A DNA stretch of 64,000 nucleotides, taken from positions 33,689-97,688 of the forward strand of contig JWIT01000016.1 in assembly GCA_000949895.1 (NCBI GenBank). Direction: 5' to 3'. Positions within the stretch are counted from its first letter, which is position 1. The number at the start of each line of letters is the position of its first letter. The notes beneath the pieces were generated by a model that worked only from the letters and a program-made list of their open reading frames with translations, ran no database searches and had not been told where the DNA came from. This document shows, in pieces, positions 56,505 to 63,908 of the stretch. The position numbers were made by a program, and so were the translations under genes. The stretch is from Agrobacterium arsenijevicii. GTDB taxonomy: Bacteria; Pseudomonadota; Alphaproteobacteria; Rhizobiales; Rhizobiaceae.

Positions 56505-57622
56505 AAGTGCTTCGTATCCTCTGTGCGGCTCTGGTCTTTTCGGCCCTGCCCTTCCTCTCGACGCCGCCCGCTCAGGCAGACACGTCCCGCATCAAGGATA
56601 TCGCATCCCTGCAGGCCGGACGTGACAACCAGCTGATCGGATACGGTCTCGTCGTAGGTCTTCAGGGCACGGGCGACAGCCTGCGCTCCTCGCCTTTCAC
56701 CGAACAGTCCATGCGCGCGATGCTGCAGAACCTCGGCATCACCACGCAGGGCGGCCAGTCCAACGCCAAAAACATCGCCGCGGTGATGGTGACGGCCAAC
56801 CTGCCGCCCTTTGCCAGCCCCGGCAGCCGCGTGGACGTTACGGTCAGCTCGCTCGGCGACGCCACCTCGCTTCGCGGCGGCAACCTCATCATGACTTCAC
56901 TTTCCGGCGCGGACGGGCAGATCTATGCGGTTGCCCAGGGAGCGCTGATCGTCAACGGGTTTTCGGCCCAGGGCGATGCCGCAACGCTGACGCAGGGTGT
57001 GACCACATCGGCGCGCGTGCCGAACGGCGCGATCATCGAGCGCGAGCTGCCGTCCAAATTCAAGGATTCGGTCAATCTGGTCCTTCAGCTGCGCAATCCC
57101 GATTTTTCGACCGCGGTCCGGGTCGCCGATGTCGTCAACGCGTTTGCCCGCGCCCGTTACGGTGACGGCATCGCCGAGCCGCGCGATTCGCAGGAAATCT
57201 CGGTGCAGAAGCCCCGCACCGCCGACCTGACCCGGCTGATGGCGGAAATCGAAAACCTGACGGTCCAGACGGATACGCCGGCGAAAGTCGTGATCAACGA
57301 ACGCACGGGCACGATCGTCATCGGCGCGGATGTGCGCATTTCCCGCGTGGCAGTGAGCTATGGCACGCTGACCGTGCAGGTGACGGAATCGCCACAGGTC
57401 ATCCAGCCGGCGCCATTCTCGCGCGGCCAGACGGCCGTGCAGCCGCAGACGGATATCATGGCATTGCAGGAAGGCAGCAAGGTCGCCATCGTCGAAGGCC
57501 CTGACCTTCGCACGCTGGTTGCCGGTCTCAACAGCATCGGGCTCAAGGCGGATGGCATCATCGCCATTCTGCAAGGCATCAAATCCGCCGGCGCCCTTCA
57601 GGCGGAGCTTGTGCTGCAATGA
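56501..57622 (+). CDS. flgI: Flagellar P-ring protein FlgI
   Basis: 373 residues with a Sec signal (LRILCAALVFSALPFL ... AQA). Conserved SRIKDIASLQAGRDNQLIGY at the mature N-terminus and GLKADGIIAILQGIKSAGAL at the C-terminus. Forms the bushing in the peptidoglycan layer. Starts within the flgA stop (ATGA). Confidence 0.96.
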   Translation: MKVLRILCAALVFSALPFLSTPPAQADTSRIKDIASLQAGRDNQLIGYGLVVGLQGTGDSLRSSPFTEQSMRAMLQNLGITTQGGQSNAKNIAAVMVTANLPPFASPGSRVDVTVSSLGDATSLRGGNLIMTSLSGADGQIYAVAQGALIVNGFSAQGDAATLTQGVTTSARVPNGAIIERELPSKFKDSVNLVLQLRNPDFSTAVRVADVVNAFARARYGDGIAEPRDSQEISVQKPRTADLTRLMAEIENLTVQTDTPAKVVINERTGTIVIGADVRISRVAVSYGTLTVQVTESPQVIQPAPFSRGQTAVQPQTDIMALQEGSKVAIVEGPDLRTLVAGLNSIGLKADGIIAILQGIKSAGALQAELVLQ

Positions 57623-58155
57623 TGGAACTTCACAAGAAAACCGCTTTCAGCAATAGCCTTACCCGGTTCGCGGCCGTCGCCTCGCTGCTTTTCCTGTTGC
57701 CTGCCGCCGGCGCCGAAAGCCAGCAGAACGTGGTGTCGGAACTCAGTACGCAGGATGAGATCCAGAAATTCTGCACCAATATTGCCGATGCCGCCCGCGA
57801 CCAGCGTTACCTCATGCAGAAGCAGGAGCTTGAAAAGCTTCAGGCTGACGTCAACGAGCGCATTTCCACGTTGCAGGACCGCAAGGCGGAATACGAGGAC
57901 TGGCTGGCGCGCCGCAATCATTTCCTCGAGCAGGCGAAAAGTAATCTGGTCGATATCTACAAGACGATGAAGGCGGATGCCGCGGCCCCACAGCTCGAGA
58001 AGATGCATGTGGAAATCGCCGCTGCCATCATCATGCAGCTTCCGCCGCGCCAATCCGGCCTCATCCTCAGTGAAATGGATGCCAAGAAAGCCGCAACCAT
58101 CGCCGGCATCATGTCGCAGGCAATCGACAAAAACACTTCGAAGGATCCCACATGA
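57619..58155 (+). CDS. motE: MotE, periplasmic chaperone of MotC
   Basis: 178 residues: signal peptide (about 1-33), a coiled-coil region (about 60-110; MQKQELEKLQADVNERISTL) and a C-terminal MgtE-N-like helical part (AAAIIMQLPPRQSGLILSEM). In S. meliloti MotE stabilises MotC. It lies in flgG-flgA-flgI-motE-flgH with overlaps on both sides. Confidence 0.9.
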   Translation: MMELHKKTAFSNSLTRFAAVASLLFLLPAAGAESQQNVVSELSTQDEIQKFCTNIADAARDQRYLMQKQELEKLQADVNERISTLQDRKAEYEDWLARRNHFLEQAKSNLVDIYKTMKADAAAPQLEKMHVEIAAAIIMQLPPRQSGLILSEMDAKKAATIAGIMSQAIDKNTSKDPT

Positions 58156-58868
58156 CCCCGCGTCTTCCGGCCCTCCTCCTGCCGCTTGCCCTGCTTGCCG
58201 GCTGCCAGAACAACCAGACCCTGAAGGAAATCGGCAACGCGCCTTCGATGAGCCCGATCGGCAGTGGCCTGCAATTCAGCCAGACGCCGCAGATGGGCAG
58301 TTACCCGAAGCAGCCAAAGCACATGGCCAGCGGCTATTCGCTATGGAGCGACAGCCAGGGAGCGCTGTTCAAGGATTTGCGCGCGCTCAACATCGGCGAC
58401 ATCCTGACCGTCAACATCCAGATCAACGACAAGGCCGATTTCGACAATGAGACCGAGCGCAACCGCACCAATGCGAGCGGCCTGAACTGGAAAGCCAAGG
58501 CGCAGATCTTCGGCTGGACGCCGGAAGCCGATTCGAACATCAAATACGGCTCCGACACAGACACCCAGGCCAAGGGCAAGACCAAGCGCTCCGAGAAGCT
58601 GACGCTGCTGGTGGCCGCCGTGGTGACCGGCATTCTCGAAAATGGCAACCTCATCATCAGCGGTTCGCAGGAAGTGCGCGTGAACCACGAAATCCGCATC
58701 CTGAATGTCGGCGGTATCGTCAGGCCACAGGATGTCGATGCACAGAACATCATCTCCTACGAGCGCATCGCCGAAGCCCGCATCTCCTATGGTGGTCGCG
58801 GACGCCTGACGGAAGTGCAGCAACCGCCGGTCGGCCAACAGGTCGTCGACCTGTTCTCGCCGCTCTGA
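58152..58868 (+). CDS. flgH: Flagellar L-ring lipoprotein FlgH
   Basis: 238 residues. The signal ends in the lipobox LLAGC, with Cys at about residue 18 as the lipidation site, as is normal for FlgH. The body has SLWSDSQGALFKDLRALNIG and GRGRLTEVQQPPVGQQVVD at the C-terminus. Forms the outer-membrane ring. Confidence 0.96.
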   Translation: MTPRLPALLLPLALLAGCQNNQTLKEIGNAPSMSPIGSGLQFSQTPQMGSYPKQPKHMASGYSLWSDSQGALFKDLRALNIGDILTVNIQINDKADFDNETERNRTNASGLNWKAKAQIFGWTPEADSNIKYGSDTDTQAKGKTKRSEKLTLLVAAVVTGILENGNLIISGSQEVRVNHEIRILNVGGIVRPQDVDAQNIISYERIAEARISYGGRGRLTEVQQPPVGQQVVDLFSPL

Positions 58869-58896
58869 CGCCGACATGCGAAAGCGGGACTGACCC

Positions 58897-59397
58897 ATGG
58901 AAAACGAACAGACCGAGGTCAAGAAAAAATCCTCCCCGCTGGTCATGACCATAGCGGGGGTTGCTATCCTCACCCTGCTCGGCGCGGGCGGCGGCTGGTT
59001 CGTGGGCGGCCTGGTCGCCCCGAAGATCGCCGGCGCCGAGGCGCATGCCACGGCTGCCGCCGGCGGACACGGCGAGAAGAAGGGCGAAGGCATCGAAAAA
59101 ATCCCGGCAGAGGCGAACGGCATCGTCCAGCTTGACCCCATCACCACCAACCTTGCTTACCCCGCGACGAACTGGGTGCGGCTCGAAGTGGCGCTGATGT
59201 TCAAGGGCCCGGTGGAGGTTAATCTGGCCGAGGATATCCATCAGGATATCATGGCCTATGTTCGCACCGTTTCCCTCCAGCAGCTGGAAGGGCCGCGCGG
59301 CTTTCAATATCTTAAGGATGACATTCAGGAACGAGTTGACCTGCGCTCTCAAGGGCGCGTATCCAAGGTCATGTTCCGGACCTTTGTCATCGAATGA
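58897..59397 (+). CDS. fliL: Flagellar basal-body protein FliL
   Basis: 166 residues: a cytoplasmic charged start, one membrane helix (about 14-38) and a periplasmic domain with VRLEVALMFKGPVEV and QEDIMAYVRTV-type strand-helix pattern, closing in the typical KVMFRTFVIE. FliL surrounds and supports the stator. Overlaps fliP by four bases. Confidence 0.94.
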   Translation: MENEQTEVKKKSSPLVMTIAGVAILTLLGAGGGWFVGGLVAPKIAGAEAHATAAAGGHGEKKGEGIEKIPAEANGIVQLDPITTNLAYPATNWVRLEVALMFKGPVEVNLAEDIHQDIMAYVRTVSLQQLEGPRGFQYLKDDIQERVDLRSQGRVSKVMFRTFVIE

Positions 59398-60131
59398 TTC
59401 GATTTCTTGTAACCATCGCCGTCCTTCTCGCTTTGCCGGGTCTTGCCAATGCCCAGCAATTTCCGACCGATCTGTTTAATACACAGATAGACGGATCCGT
59501 TGCGGCATGGATCATCCGCACCTTCGGCCTTTTGACGGTTCTGTCCGTCGCGCCGGGCATCCTGATCATGGTCACGAGCTTTCCGCGCTTCGTGATCGCA
59601 TTTTCGATCCTGCGCTCCGGCATGGGCCTTGCTTCGACCCCGTCGAACATGATCCTGCTATCGATGGCGATGTTCATGACCTTCTACGTGATGTCGCCGA
59701 CCTTCGATAAAGCCTGGACGGACGGCGTGCAGCCGCTCCTGCAGAACCAGATCAACGAACAGCAGGCCATAGGGCGCATCGCCGAGCCCTTCCGTACCTT
59801 CATGAACGCCAATACGCGTGACAAGGATCTGAAGCTGTTCGTCGATATCGCCCGTGAACGCGGACAGGTGGTAATGACCGACAATGTCGTCGACTACCGT
59901 GTGCTCGTTCCGGCCTTCATGCTGTCGGAAATCCGGCGCGGTTTCGAGATCGGTTTCCTGATCATCCTGCCATTTCTGGTCATCGATTTGATCGTCGCCA
60001 CCATCACCATGGCCATGGGCATGATGATGCTGCCACCCACCTCGATTTCCCTGCCGTTCAAGATCCTGTTTTTCGTGCTGATCGACGGCTGGAACCTGCT
60101 TGTCGGCAGCCTCGTCAGATCGTTCAACTGA
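59394..60131 (+). CDS. fliP: Flagellar export gate protein FliP
   Basis: 245 residues with a cleavable signal (LVTIAVLLALPGLANAQ) and four membrane helices. The motif TSFPRFVIAFSILRSGMG and the C-terminal MMMLPPTSISLPFKILFFVL are family hallmarks. Last structural gene of the operon; a terminator follows 40 bases later. Confidence 0.97.
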   Translation: MIRFLVTIAVLLALPGLANAQQFPTDLFNTQIDGSVAAWIIRTFGLLTVLSVAPGILIMVTSFPRFVIAFSILRSGMGLASTPSNMILLSMAMFMTFYVMSPTFDKAWTDGVQPLLQNQINEQQAIGRIAEPFRTFMNANTRDKDLKLFVDIARERGQVVMTDNVVDYRVLVPAFMLSEIRRGFEIGFLIILPFLVIDLIVATITMAMGMMMLPPTSISLPFKILFFVLIDGWNLLVGSLVRSFN

Positions 60132-60172
60132 CGGCATTTGTGCCGAAATAATCTTCGTTAATCCTGTTTGTT

Positions 60173-60202
60173 AACCCCGCAGCCCCACGGCCGCGGGGTT
60201 TT
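60173..60202 (+). terminator. Intrinsic terminator after fliP
   Basis: AACCCCGC (60173-60180) pairs with GCGGGGTT (60193-60200), 12-nt loop, followed by a short T-run. It separates the flgG-to-fliP transcript from flaA. Confidence 0.85.
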
Positions 60203-60383
60203 CGCGTTTTAACCCTTTGGTTACCGTTTTCGCTAGGGGACGGATAACTATAATTTTAAATTAAAAACTTACCATTTAAATATACCTAGCAGTAACCATA
60301 AGTATTTTCTAGTATTTCTTAATGCTCAAATTAATAATTGCGCAATTTTTCGCTGCGAAATTCTCCTTACACACAGCGGGTTT

Positions 60384-60496
60384 GGTTTCCAGAGACAAGT
60401 AACTCTGAACCGAGTGGCATGAGGCCGAAACGTTGTGACCGGTAATACCAAGTCCGGAATGTCCCCAACTCCAGTATCTCGTAAAAATAAGGGACA
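60384..60496 (+). promoter_or_regulatory. flaA mRNA leader with ribosome-site hairpin
   Basis: Three elements in order. First a stem with a 2-nt bulge: GGTT and CAGAG (60384-60394) with CTCTG and AACC (60403-60411). Then an 8-codon reading frame at 60419-60445 (MRPKRCDR). Then a hairpin of TGTCCC (60460-60465) with GGGACA (60491-60496), which buries the AAGGGA ribosome site eight bases before the flaA ATG. The same order is found before flaB and flaC. Confidence 0.6.
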
Positions 60497-60503
60497 AAAT
60501 ACT

Positions 60504-61529
60504 ATGGCAAGCATTCTCACCAACGCCTCTTCTATGGCTGCTCTCCAGACGCTGCGTTCGATCGGCAACAACATGGAGACCACACAGGGTCGTATCTCGA
60601 CCGGCCTGAAGGTAGGCTCCGCCTCCGACAACGCCGCTTACTGGTCCATCGCGACCACGATGCGTTCGGACGCTTCGGCACTCTCCACCGTTTCTGACGC
60701 ACTCGGCATCGGTGCAGCCAAGGTCGACACCGCATATGCCGGCATGGAAGCCACGATCAAGGTCGTTCAGGAAATCAAGGACAAGCTGATCCTTGCCCAG
60801 GACCCGACCGCCGACAAGAAGAAGATCCAGAAGGAAATCGGCCAGCTCCAGAAGCAGCTGACCTCAATCGCGGACTCCGCGACCTTCAACGGTGAAAACT
60901 GGCTGAAAACGAAAGTAACCGCCAACGGTACAGCTCTAGCTGCCGGCACCGATGACGCCGCTATCGCCAATCTGAAAAAGCAGGTCGTCGCATCCTTCAC
61001 CCGTGACTCCGCTGGCGCCGTCAAGGTTCAGCGCGTCGACGTACAACTCAGCGCTTCAAACGTACTTATTGATAGCGGTAATACCAGCGGCACGACTGAT
61101 AAGGGCGGCATCCTTGACTCTTCAGCTAAGGACACTGTAGCGAAAGCATCGATCCTGACGCTCGATATTTCCGACATGAGTGTTTATCGCGGCGCTGCCG
61201 CAGCTCCGACCGCGAGCGAATTCCTTGGTTCCACGGCTACGGACAACGACATCCTCGACAAGCTCATCAGCCACGTCGACAAGCAGCTTGAAACCCTCAA
61301 CGGCGCCGCTGCCGATATGGGTTCGGTGTCCAACCGTATCTCCATGCAGGGTGACTTCGTTTCCAAGCTGACGGCAACGATGGAAAAGGGTATCGGCCGT
61401 CTGGTTGACGCCGACATGAACGAAGAATCGACCCGCCTCAAGGCTCTGCAGACGCAGCAGCAGCTGGCAATCCAGGCTCTGTCGATCGCAAACAGCGACT
61501 CGCAGAACATCCTGTCGCTCTTCCGTTAA
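60504..61529 (+). CDS. flaA: Flagellin FlaA
   Basis: 341 residues. N-terminal D0/D1 MASILTNASSMAALQTLRSI and C-terminal LQTQQQLAIQALSIANSDSQ are the flagellin signatures; the centre (about 135-255) is variable and exposed on the filament. It follows fliP, the position of the main flagellin gene in rhizobia. It is longer than the C58 protein as I remember it (306), so the central region may be enlarged in this strain. Confidence 0.93.
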   Translation: MASILTNASSMAALQTLRSIGNNMETTQGRISTGLKVGSASDNAAYWSIATTMRSDASALSTVSDALGIGAAKVDTAYAGMEATIKVVQEIKDKLILAQDPTADKKKIQKEIGQLQKQLTSIADSATFNGENWLKTKVTANGTALAAGTDDAAIANLKKQVVASFTRDSAGAVKVQRVDVQLSASNVLIDSGNTSGTTDKGGILDSSAKDTVAKASILTLDISDMSVYRGAAAAPTASEFLGSTATDNDILDKLISHVDKQLETLNGAAADMGSVSNRISMQGDFVSKLTATMEKGIGRLVDADMNEESTRLKALQTQQQLAIQALSIANSDSQNILSLFR

Positions 61530-61555
61530 TCGAACAGAAAATTACAAAAGTCGAG

Positions 61556-61579
61556 CCGCGCCCGAAAGGGCGCGGTTTT
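61556..61579 (+). terminator. Intrinsic terminator of flaA
   Basis: Perfect 8-bp stem CCGCGCCC / GGGCGCGG with a GAAA tetraloop and TTTT, 26 bases after the flaA stop. Confidence 0.93.
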
Positions 61580-61847
61580 GCATTTGTGGAGTGGTCTGCA
61601 AACGGGAAGATTTCGTTTACCATCCTTGCTTTCAAAGCATTTACCACGATTTGAGCGAAGCGCCGGGAGCGCACTGAAATTAGGGAATTGGAAAGCACCC
61701 GCTGTCAGATTTTGGGCATGGACAAGCGGATAGCCGCTGGCCTGAATGACACGAAACGCAGTATCGCAAGCGGGGGCTGACCGTCTTGCAATCGCGTAAG
61801 ACAGGCAGACGTGACGGAGGCTGACCCGAGCGTATTGCCCTTTTACC
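61580..61847 (+). other. Non-coding spacer between two terminators, candidate small RNA
   Basis: 268 bp with no credible reading frame, bounded on the left by the flaA terminator and on the right by a second strong terminator. The second terminator has no obvious gene to end, so a short transcript could begin in this segment. No promoter was identified, and the segment may be only a remnant of flagellin gene duplication. Confidence 0.35.
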
Positions 61848-61887
61848 AAAGCCGCATCCGGAAACGGGTGCGGCTTTATTATTTTTT
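61848..61887 (+). terminator. Second, orphan terminator in the flaA-flaB spacer
   Basis: A 13-bp stem with a GAAA loop: AAAG plus CCGCATCCG (61848-61860) pairs with CGGGTGCGG plus CTTT (61865-61877), followed by TATTATTTTTT. The core is repeated in the flaB-flaC spacer at 63666. Confidence 0.85.
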
Positions 61888-61986
61888 AAGCATTTCAGAT
61901 TACGCGCGCGCACGCGCGAAGGTTGCACAGCAAATCTTCAGAATGCTTTTTTTTCGAAAATTCTTAGGTGTTCATTAACTATATAA

Positions 61987-62113
61987 CGGTTAGCTAAAGC
62001 CATCGAAACGGTGAGCTAACCATTAAAAATCAGCAGGTTAGCAGGCATGATGCTGTGCGCCGTTCCCGGTGAGACCGGAATGTCCCTTCTTTAATCAGCC
62101 ATTCAAGGGGCAA
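61987..62113 (+). repeat. flaB mRNA leader, copy 1 of a perfect 127-bp repeat
   Basis: Identical base for base to 63776-63902 before flaC. Contents in order: stem A, GGTTAGCT (61988-61995) with AGCTAACC (62014-62021); an alternative stem B, GCTAACC (62015-62021) with GGTTAGC (62036-62042), which excludes A; a 15-codon frame at 62047-62094; a hairpin CCGGT/ACCGG; and the ribosome-site hairpin TGTCCCTT (62081-62088) with AAGGGGCA (62105-62112), one G-U pair. The sharp left edge of identity suggests that transcription starts near 61987. Confidence 0.85.
62047..62094 (+). CDS. Candidate upstream reading frame in the flaB leader
   Basis: ATG to TAA, 15 codons: MMLCAVPGETGMSLL. AGCAGG lies nine bases before the first ATG. 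The last codons overlap the 5' arm of the hairpin that hides the flaB ribosome site, so translating it would melt that hairpin. It may be a regulatory leader peptide, or a chance frame in a structured RNA. Identical in the flaC leader. Confidence 0.35.
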   Translation: MMLCAVPGETGMSLL

Positions 62114-62120
62114 ATCTACC

Positions 62121-63452
62121 ATGACGAGCATTCTTACTAACGTCGCAGCTATGTCTGCACTCCAGACCCTGCGTTCTATCGGCCAGAACATGGAAACGAC
62201 GCAGGACCGCGTTTCCTCCGGCCAGCGCGTCGGCGAAGCTTCCGACAACGCCGCTTACTGGTCGATCGCGACCACGATGCGTTCCGACAACGGTGCTCTT
62301 TCCGCAGTTCAGGACGCCCTCGGCCTCGGCGCCGCAAAGGTCGATACCGCCTATTCCGGCATGGAATCCTCCATCGACGTCGTTAAGGAAATCAAGAACA
62401 AGCTGGTTGCCGCCCGCGAACCCGGCGTCGACAAATCCAAGATCCAGGAAGAAGTCCGCCAGCTGCAGGATCAGCTGAAGTCGATTTCCAGCTCCTCGTC
62501 CTTCTCCGGTGAAAACTGGCTGCAGGCGAAGGTCAGCGATGGCAACGGCACGATCACCGACGTTACCAAGCAGGTCGTCGGCTCGTTTATCCGTGACTCA
62601 GGCGGCAACGTTTCCGTCAAGACGATCAGCGTTGCCCTCAGCAACAACACCGTTCTGTTCGATACATCTTCGGGCACAGCGGACAAGAAGATGGGCATTC
62701 TTGACTCTTATGCCTATTACGCCTCGACCGGCACCTATAAGTCGTTCGACACAACCACGACCGTCACTGCCACTGGCGCCAAGACCGAGAAGTCCATCGC
62801 CGCTACGATTTATACCGAAGCGCAGCTGGCCGCCCTGAAGCCGGCAGCCGCCGCTACGCCGGTCGCGATCGACTATACGACGACTCCAGGTCTGGCCACC
62901 GTTACACTCGGCAACGGCACGAAGGAAAACGGCACCTACCTCAAGATTGGCGACAACCAGTATGTGAAGGTAGTTGCGACCGATCCGGCAGCCGCTGGCT
63001 CGACCACCTCCGTCGTCGGCACGCTCGGCGCGACGAAGTACTACCTCGAGACGACTGCCGCCAATATCGATGCACCGACCCAGCTGACTTACTCCCTGAC
63101 GTCGCTCGATATCACCAAGGACCTCAAGGGTACGTTCACGAACGCCGACGGCACAGCGCTGACGGATAACCAGTACCTCGACACCATGATCTCCTTCGTG
63201 GACAAGCAGCTCCAGGGCATGACATCCTCCGCTGCCGATCTCGGCTCGGTCAAGATGCGCATCGAACTGCAGGAAAACTTCGTCAACAAGCTGACCGACT
63301 CGCTCGACAAGGGCATCGGCCGTCTGGTTGACGCAGAGATGAACGAAGAATCCACCAAGCTCAAGGCTCTTCAGACCCAGCAGCAGCTCGCTGTCCAGGC
63401 CCTGTCGATCGCCAACAACGACTCGCAGAGCATCCTGTCGCTCTTCCGTTAA
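62121..63452 (+). CDS. flaB: Flagellin FlaB
   Basis: 443 residues. N-terminal MTSILTNVAAMSALQTLRSI and C-terminal LQTQQQLAVQALSIANNDSQ are conserved, while the central region (about 135-345) is Ala/Thr-rich and about 100 residues longer than in FlaA. This suggests an enlarged surface domain. The first 90 nucleotides are nearly the same as those of flaC. Translation is probably controlled by the leader directly upstream. Confidence 0.92.
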   Translation: MTSILTNVAAMSALQTLRSIGQNMETTQDRVSSGQRVGEASDNAAYWSIATTMRSDNGALSAVQDALGLGAAKVDTAYSGMESSIDVVKEIKNKLVAAREPGVDKSKIQEEVRQLQDQLKSISSSSSFSGENWLQAKVSDGNGTITDVTKQVVGSFIRDSGGNVSVKTISVALSNNTVLFDTSSGTADKKMGILDSYAYYASTGTYKSFDTTTTVTATGAKTEKSIAATIYTEAQLAALKPAAAATPVAIDYTTTPGLATVTLGNGTKENGTYLKIGDNQYVKVVATDPAAAGSTTSVVGTLGATKYYLETTAANIDAPTQLTYSLTSLDITKDLKGTFTNADGTALTDNQYLDTMISFVDKQLQGMTSSAADLGSVKMRIELQENFVNKLTDSLDKGIGRLVDAEMNEESTKLKALQTQQQLAVQALSIANNDSQSILSLFR

Positions 63453-63478
63453 TCGGAAAATACCATTCAAGACTGAAG

Positions 63479-63506
63479 AAGCCGCGCCTCGTGCGCGGCT
63501 TTTTTC
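63479..63506 (+). terminator. Intrinsic terminator of flaB
   Basis: AAGCCGCGC (63479-63487) with GCGCGGCTT (63493-63501), 5-nt loop, followed by TTTT, 27 bases after the stop. Confidence 0.92.
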
Positions 63507-63665
63507 GTTTATCGTCCACCTGAATGGCGAGCAGGAAATAGAGAAGCCTAACTTCCGCGAATAGAAAACCGGCTCTGCGGGAGCCTGAGCCGGGCTCAGC
63601 CGCGTAAGGCAACATCAAAACAAAGTTGTGAAAGCGCCGCCCGCAAGGTGAGCGAGTTTAACGAG
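63507..63665 (+). other. Non-coding spacer after flaB, candidate small RNA
   Basis: 159 bp between the flaB terminator and a second terminator, with no credible frame. It includes a perfect inverted repeat CTGAGCC (63585-63591) and GGCTCAG (63593-63599). Positionally equivalent to the flaA-flaB spacer, but the sequence between the terminators is mostly different, with only short shared words such as GCGTAAG. Confidence 0.35.
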
Positions 63666-63700
63666 CCGCATCCGGAAACGGGTGCGGTTATATTATTTTT
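63666..63700 (+). terminator. Second, orphan terminator in the flaB-flaC spacer
   Basis: CCGCATCCG (63666-63674) with CGGGTGCGG (63679-63687) and a GAAA loop, the same core as 61852-61873, followed by TTATATTATTTTT. Confidence 0.82.
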
Positions 63701-63775
63701 AAGTTTTTTAGATGATTTACACGTAAAAATTACATTCTGAAATTTTACTACTTTAAGTATTTTTTAACCATAAAG

Positions 63776-63902
63776 CGGTTAGCTAAAGCCATCGAAACGG
63801 TGAGCTAACCATTAAAAATCAGCAGGTTAGCAGGCATGATGCTGTGCGCCGTTCCCGGTGAGACCGGAATGTCCCTTCTTTAATCAGCCATTCAAGGGGC
63901 AA
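63776..63902 (+). repeat. flaC mRNA leader, copy 2 of the perfect 127-bp repeat
   Basis: Base-for-base copy of 61987-62113. Stem A is at 63777-63784 with 63803-63810. The upstream frame is 63836-63883. The ribosome-site hairpin is TGTCCCTT (63870-63877) with AAGGGGCA (63894-63901). The sequence diverges directly after the repeat, in the few bases before the flaC ATG, and directly before it, in the AT-rich promoter stretch. Confidence 0.85.
63836..63883 (+). CDS. Candidate upstream reading frame in the flaC leader
   Basis: Same 15 codons as in the flaB leader (MMLCAVPGETGMSLL). Since the whole leader is identical, the copy does not add independent support for coding. Confidence 0.3.
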   Translation: MMLCAVPGETGMSLL

Positions 63903-63908
63903 TTTATT

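Larger units (their letters stand above)
60132..60503 (+). promoter_or_regulatory. fliP-flaA spacer: terminator, promoter region and flaA leader
   Basis: A 372-bp gap. It holds the fliP terminator (60173-60202), then a strongly AT-rich stretch (about 60225-60370) that should carry the flaA promoter, and a structured leader (60384-60496). No sigma-28-like consensus was recognised, consistent with rhizobia lacking FliA. Confidence 0.6.

Noticed and set aside
60240..60370. Sigma-28 (FliA) type promoter before flaA
   Set aside because: No TAAA-N15-GCCGATAA-like match was found by eye, and rhizobia are not known to use FliA for flagellins.
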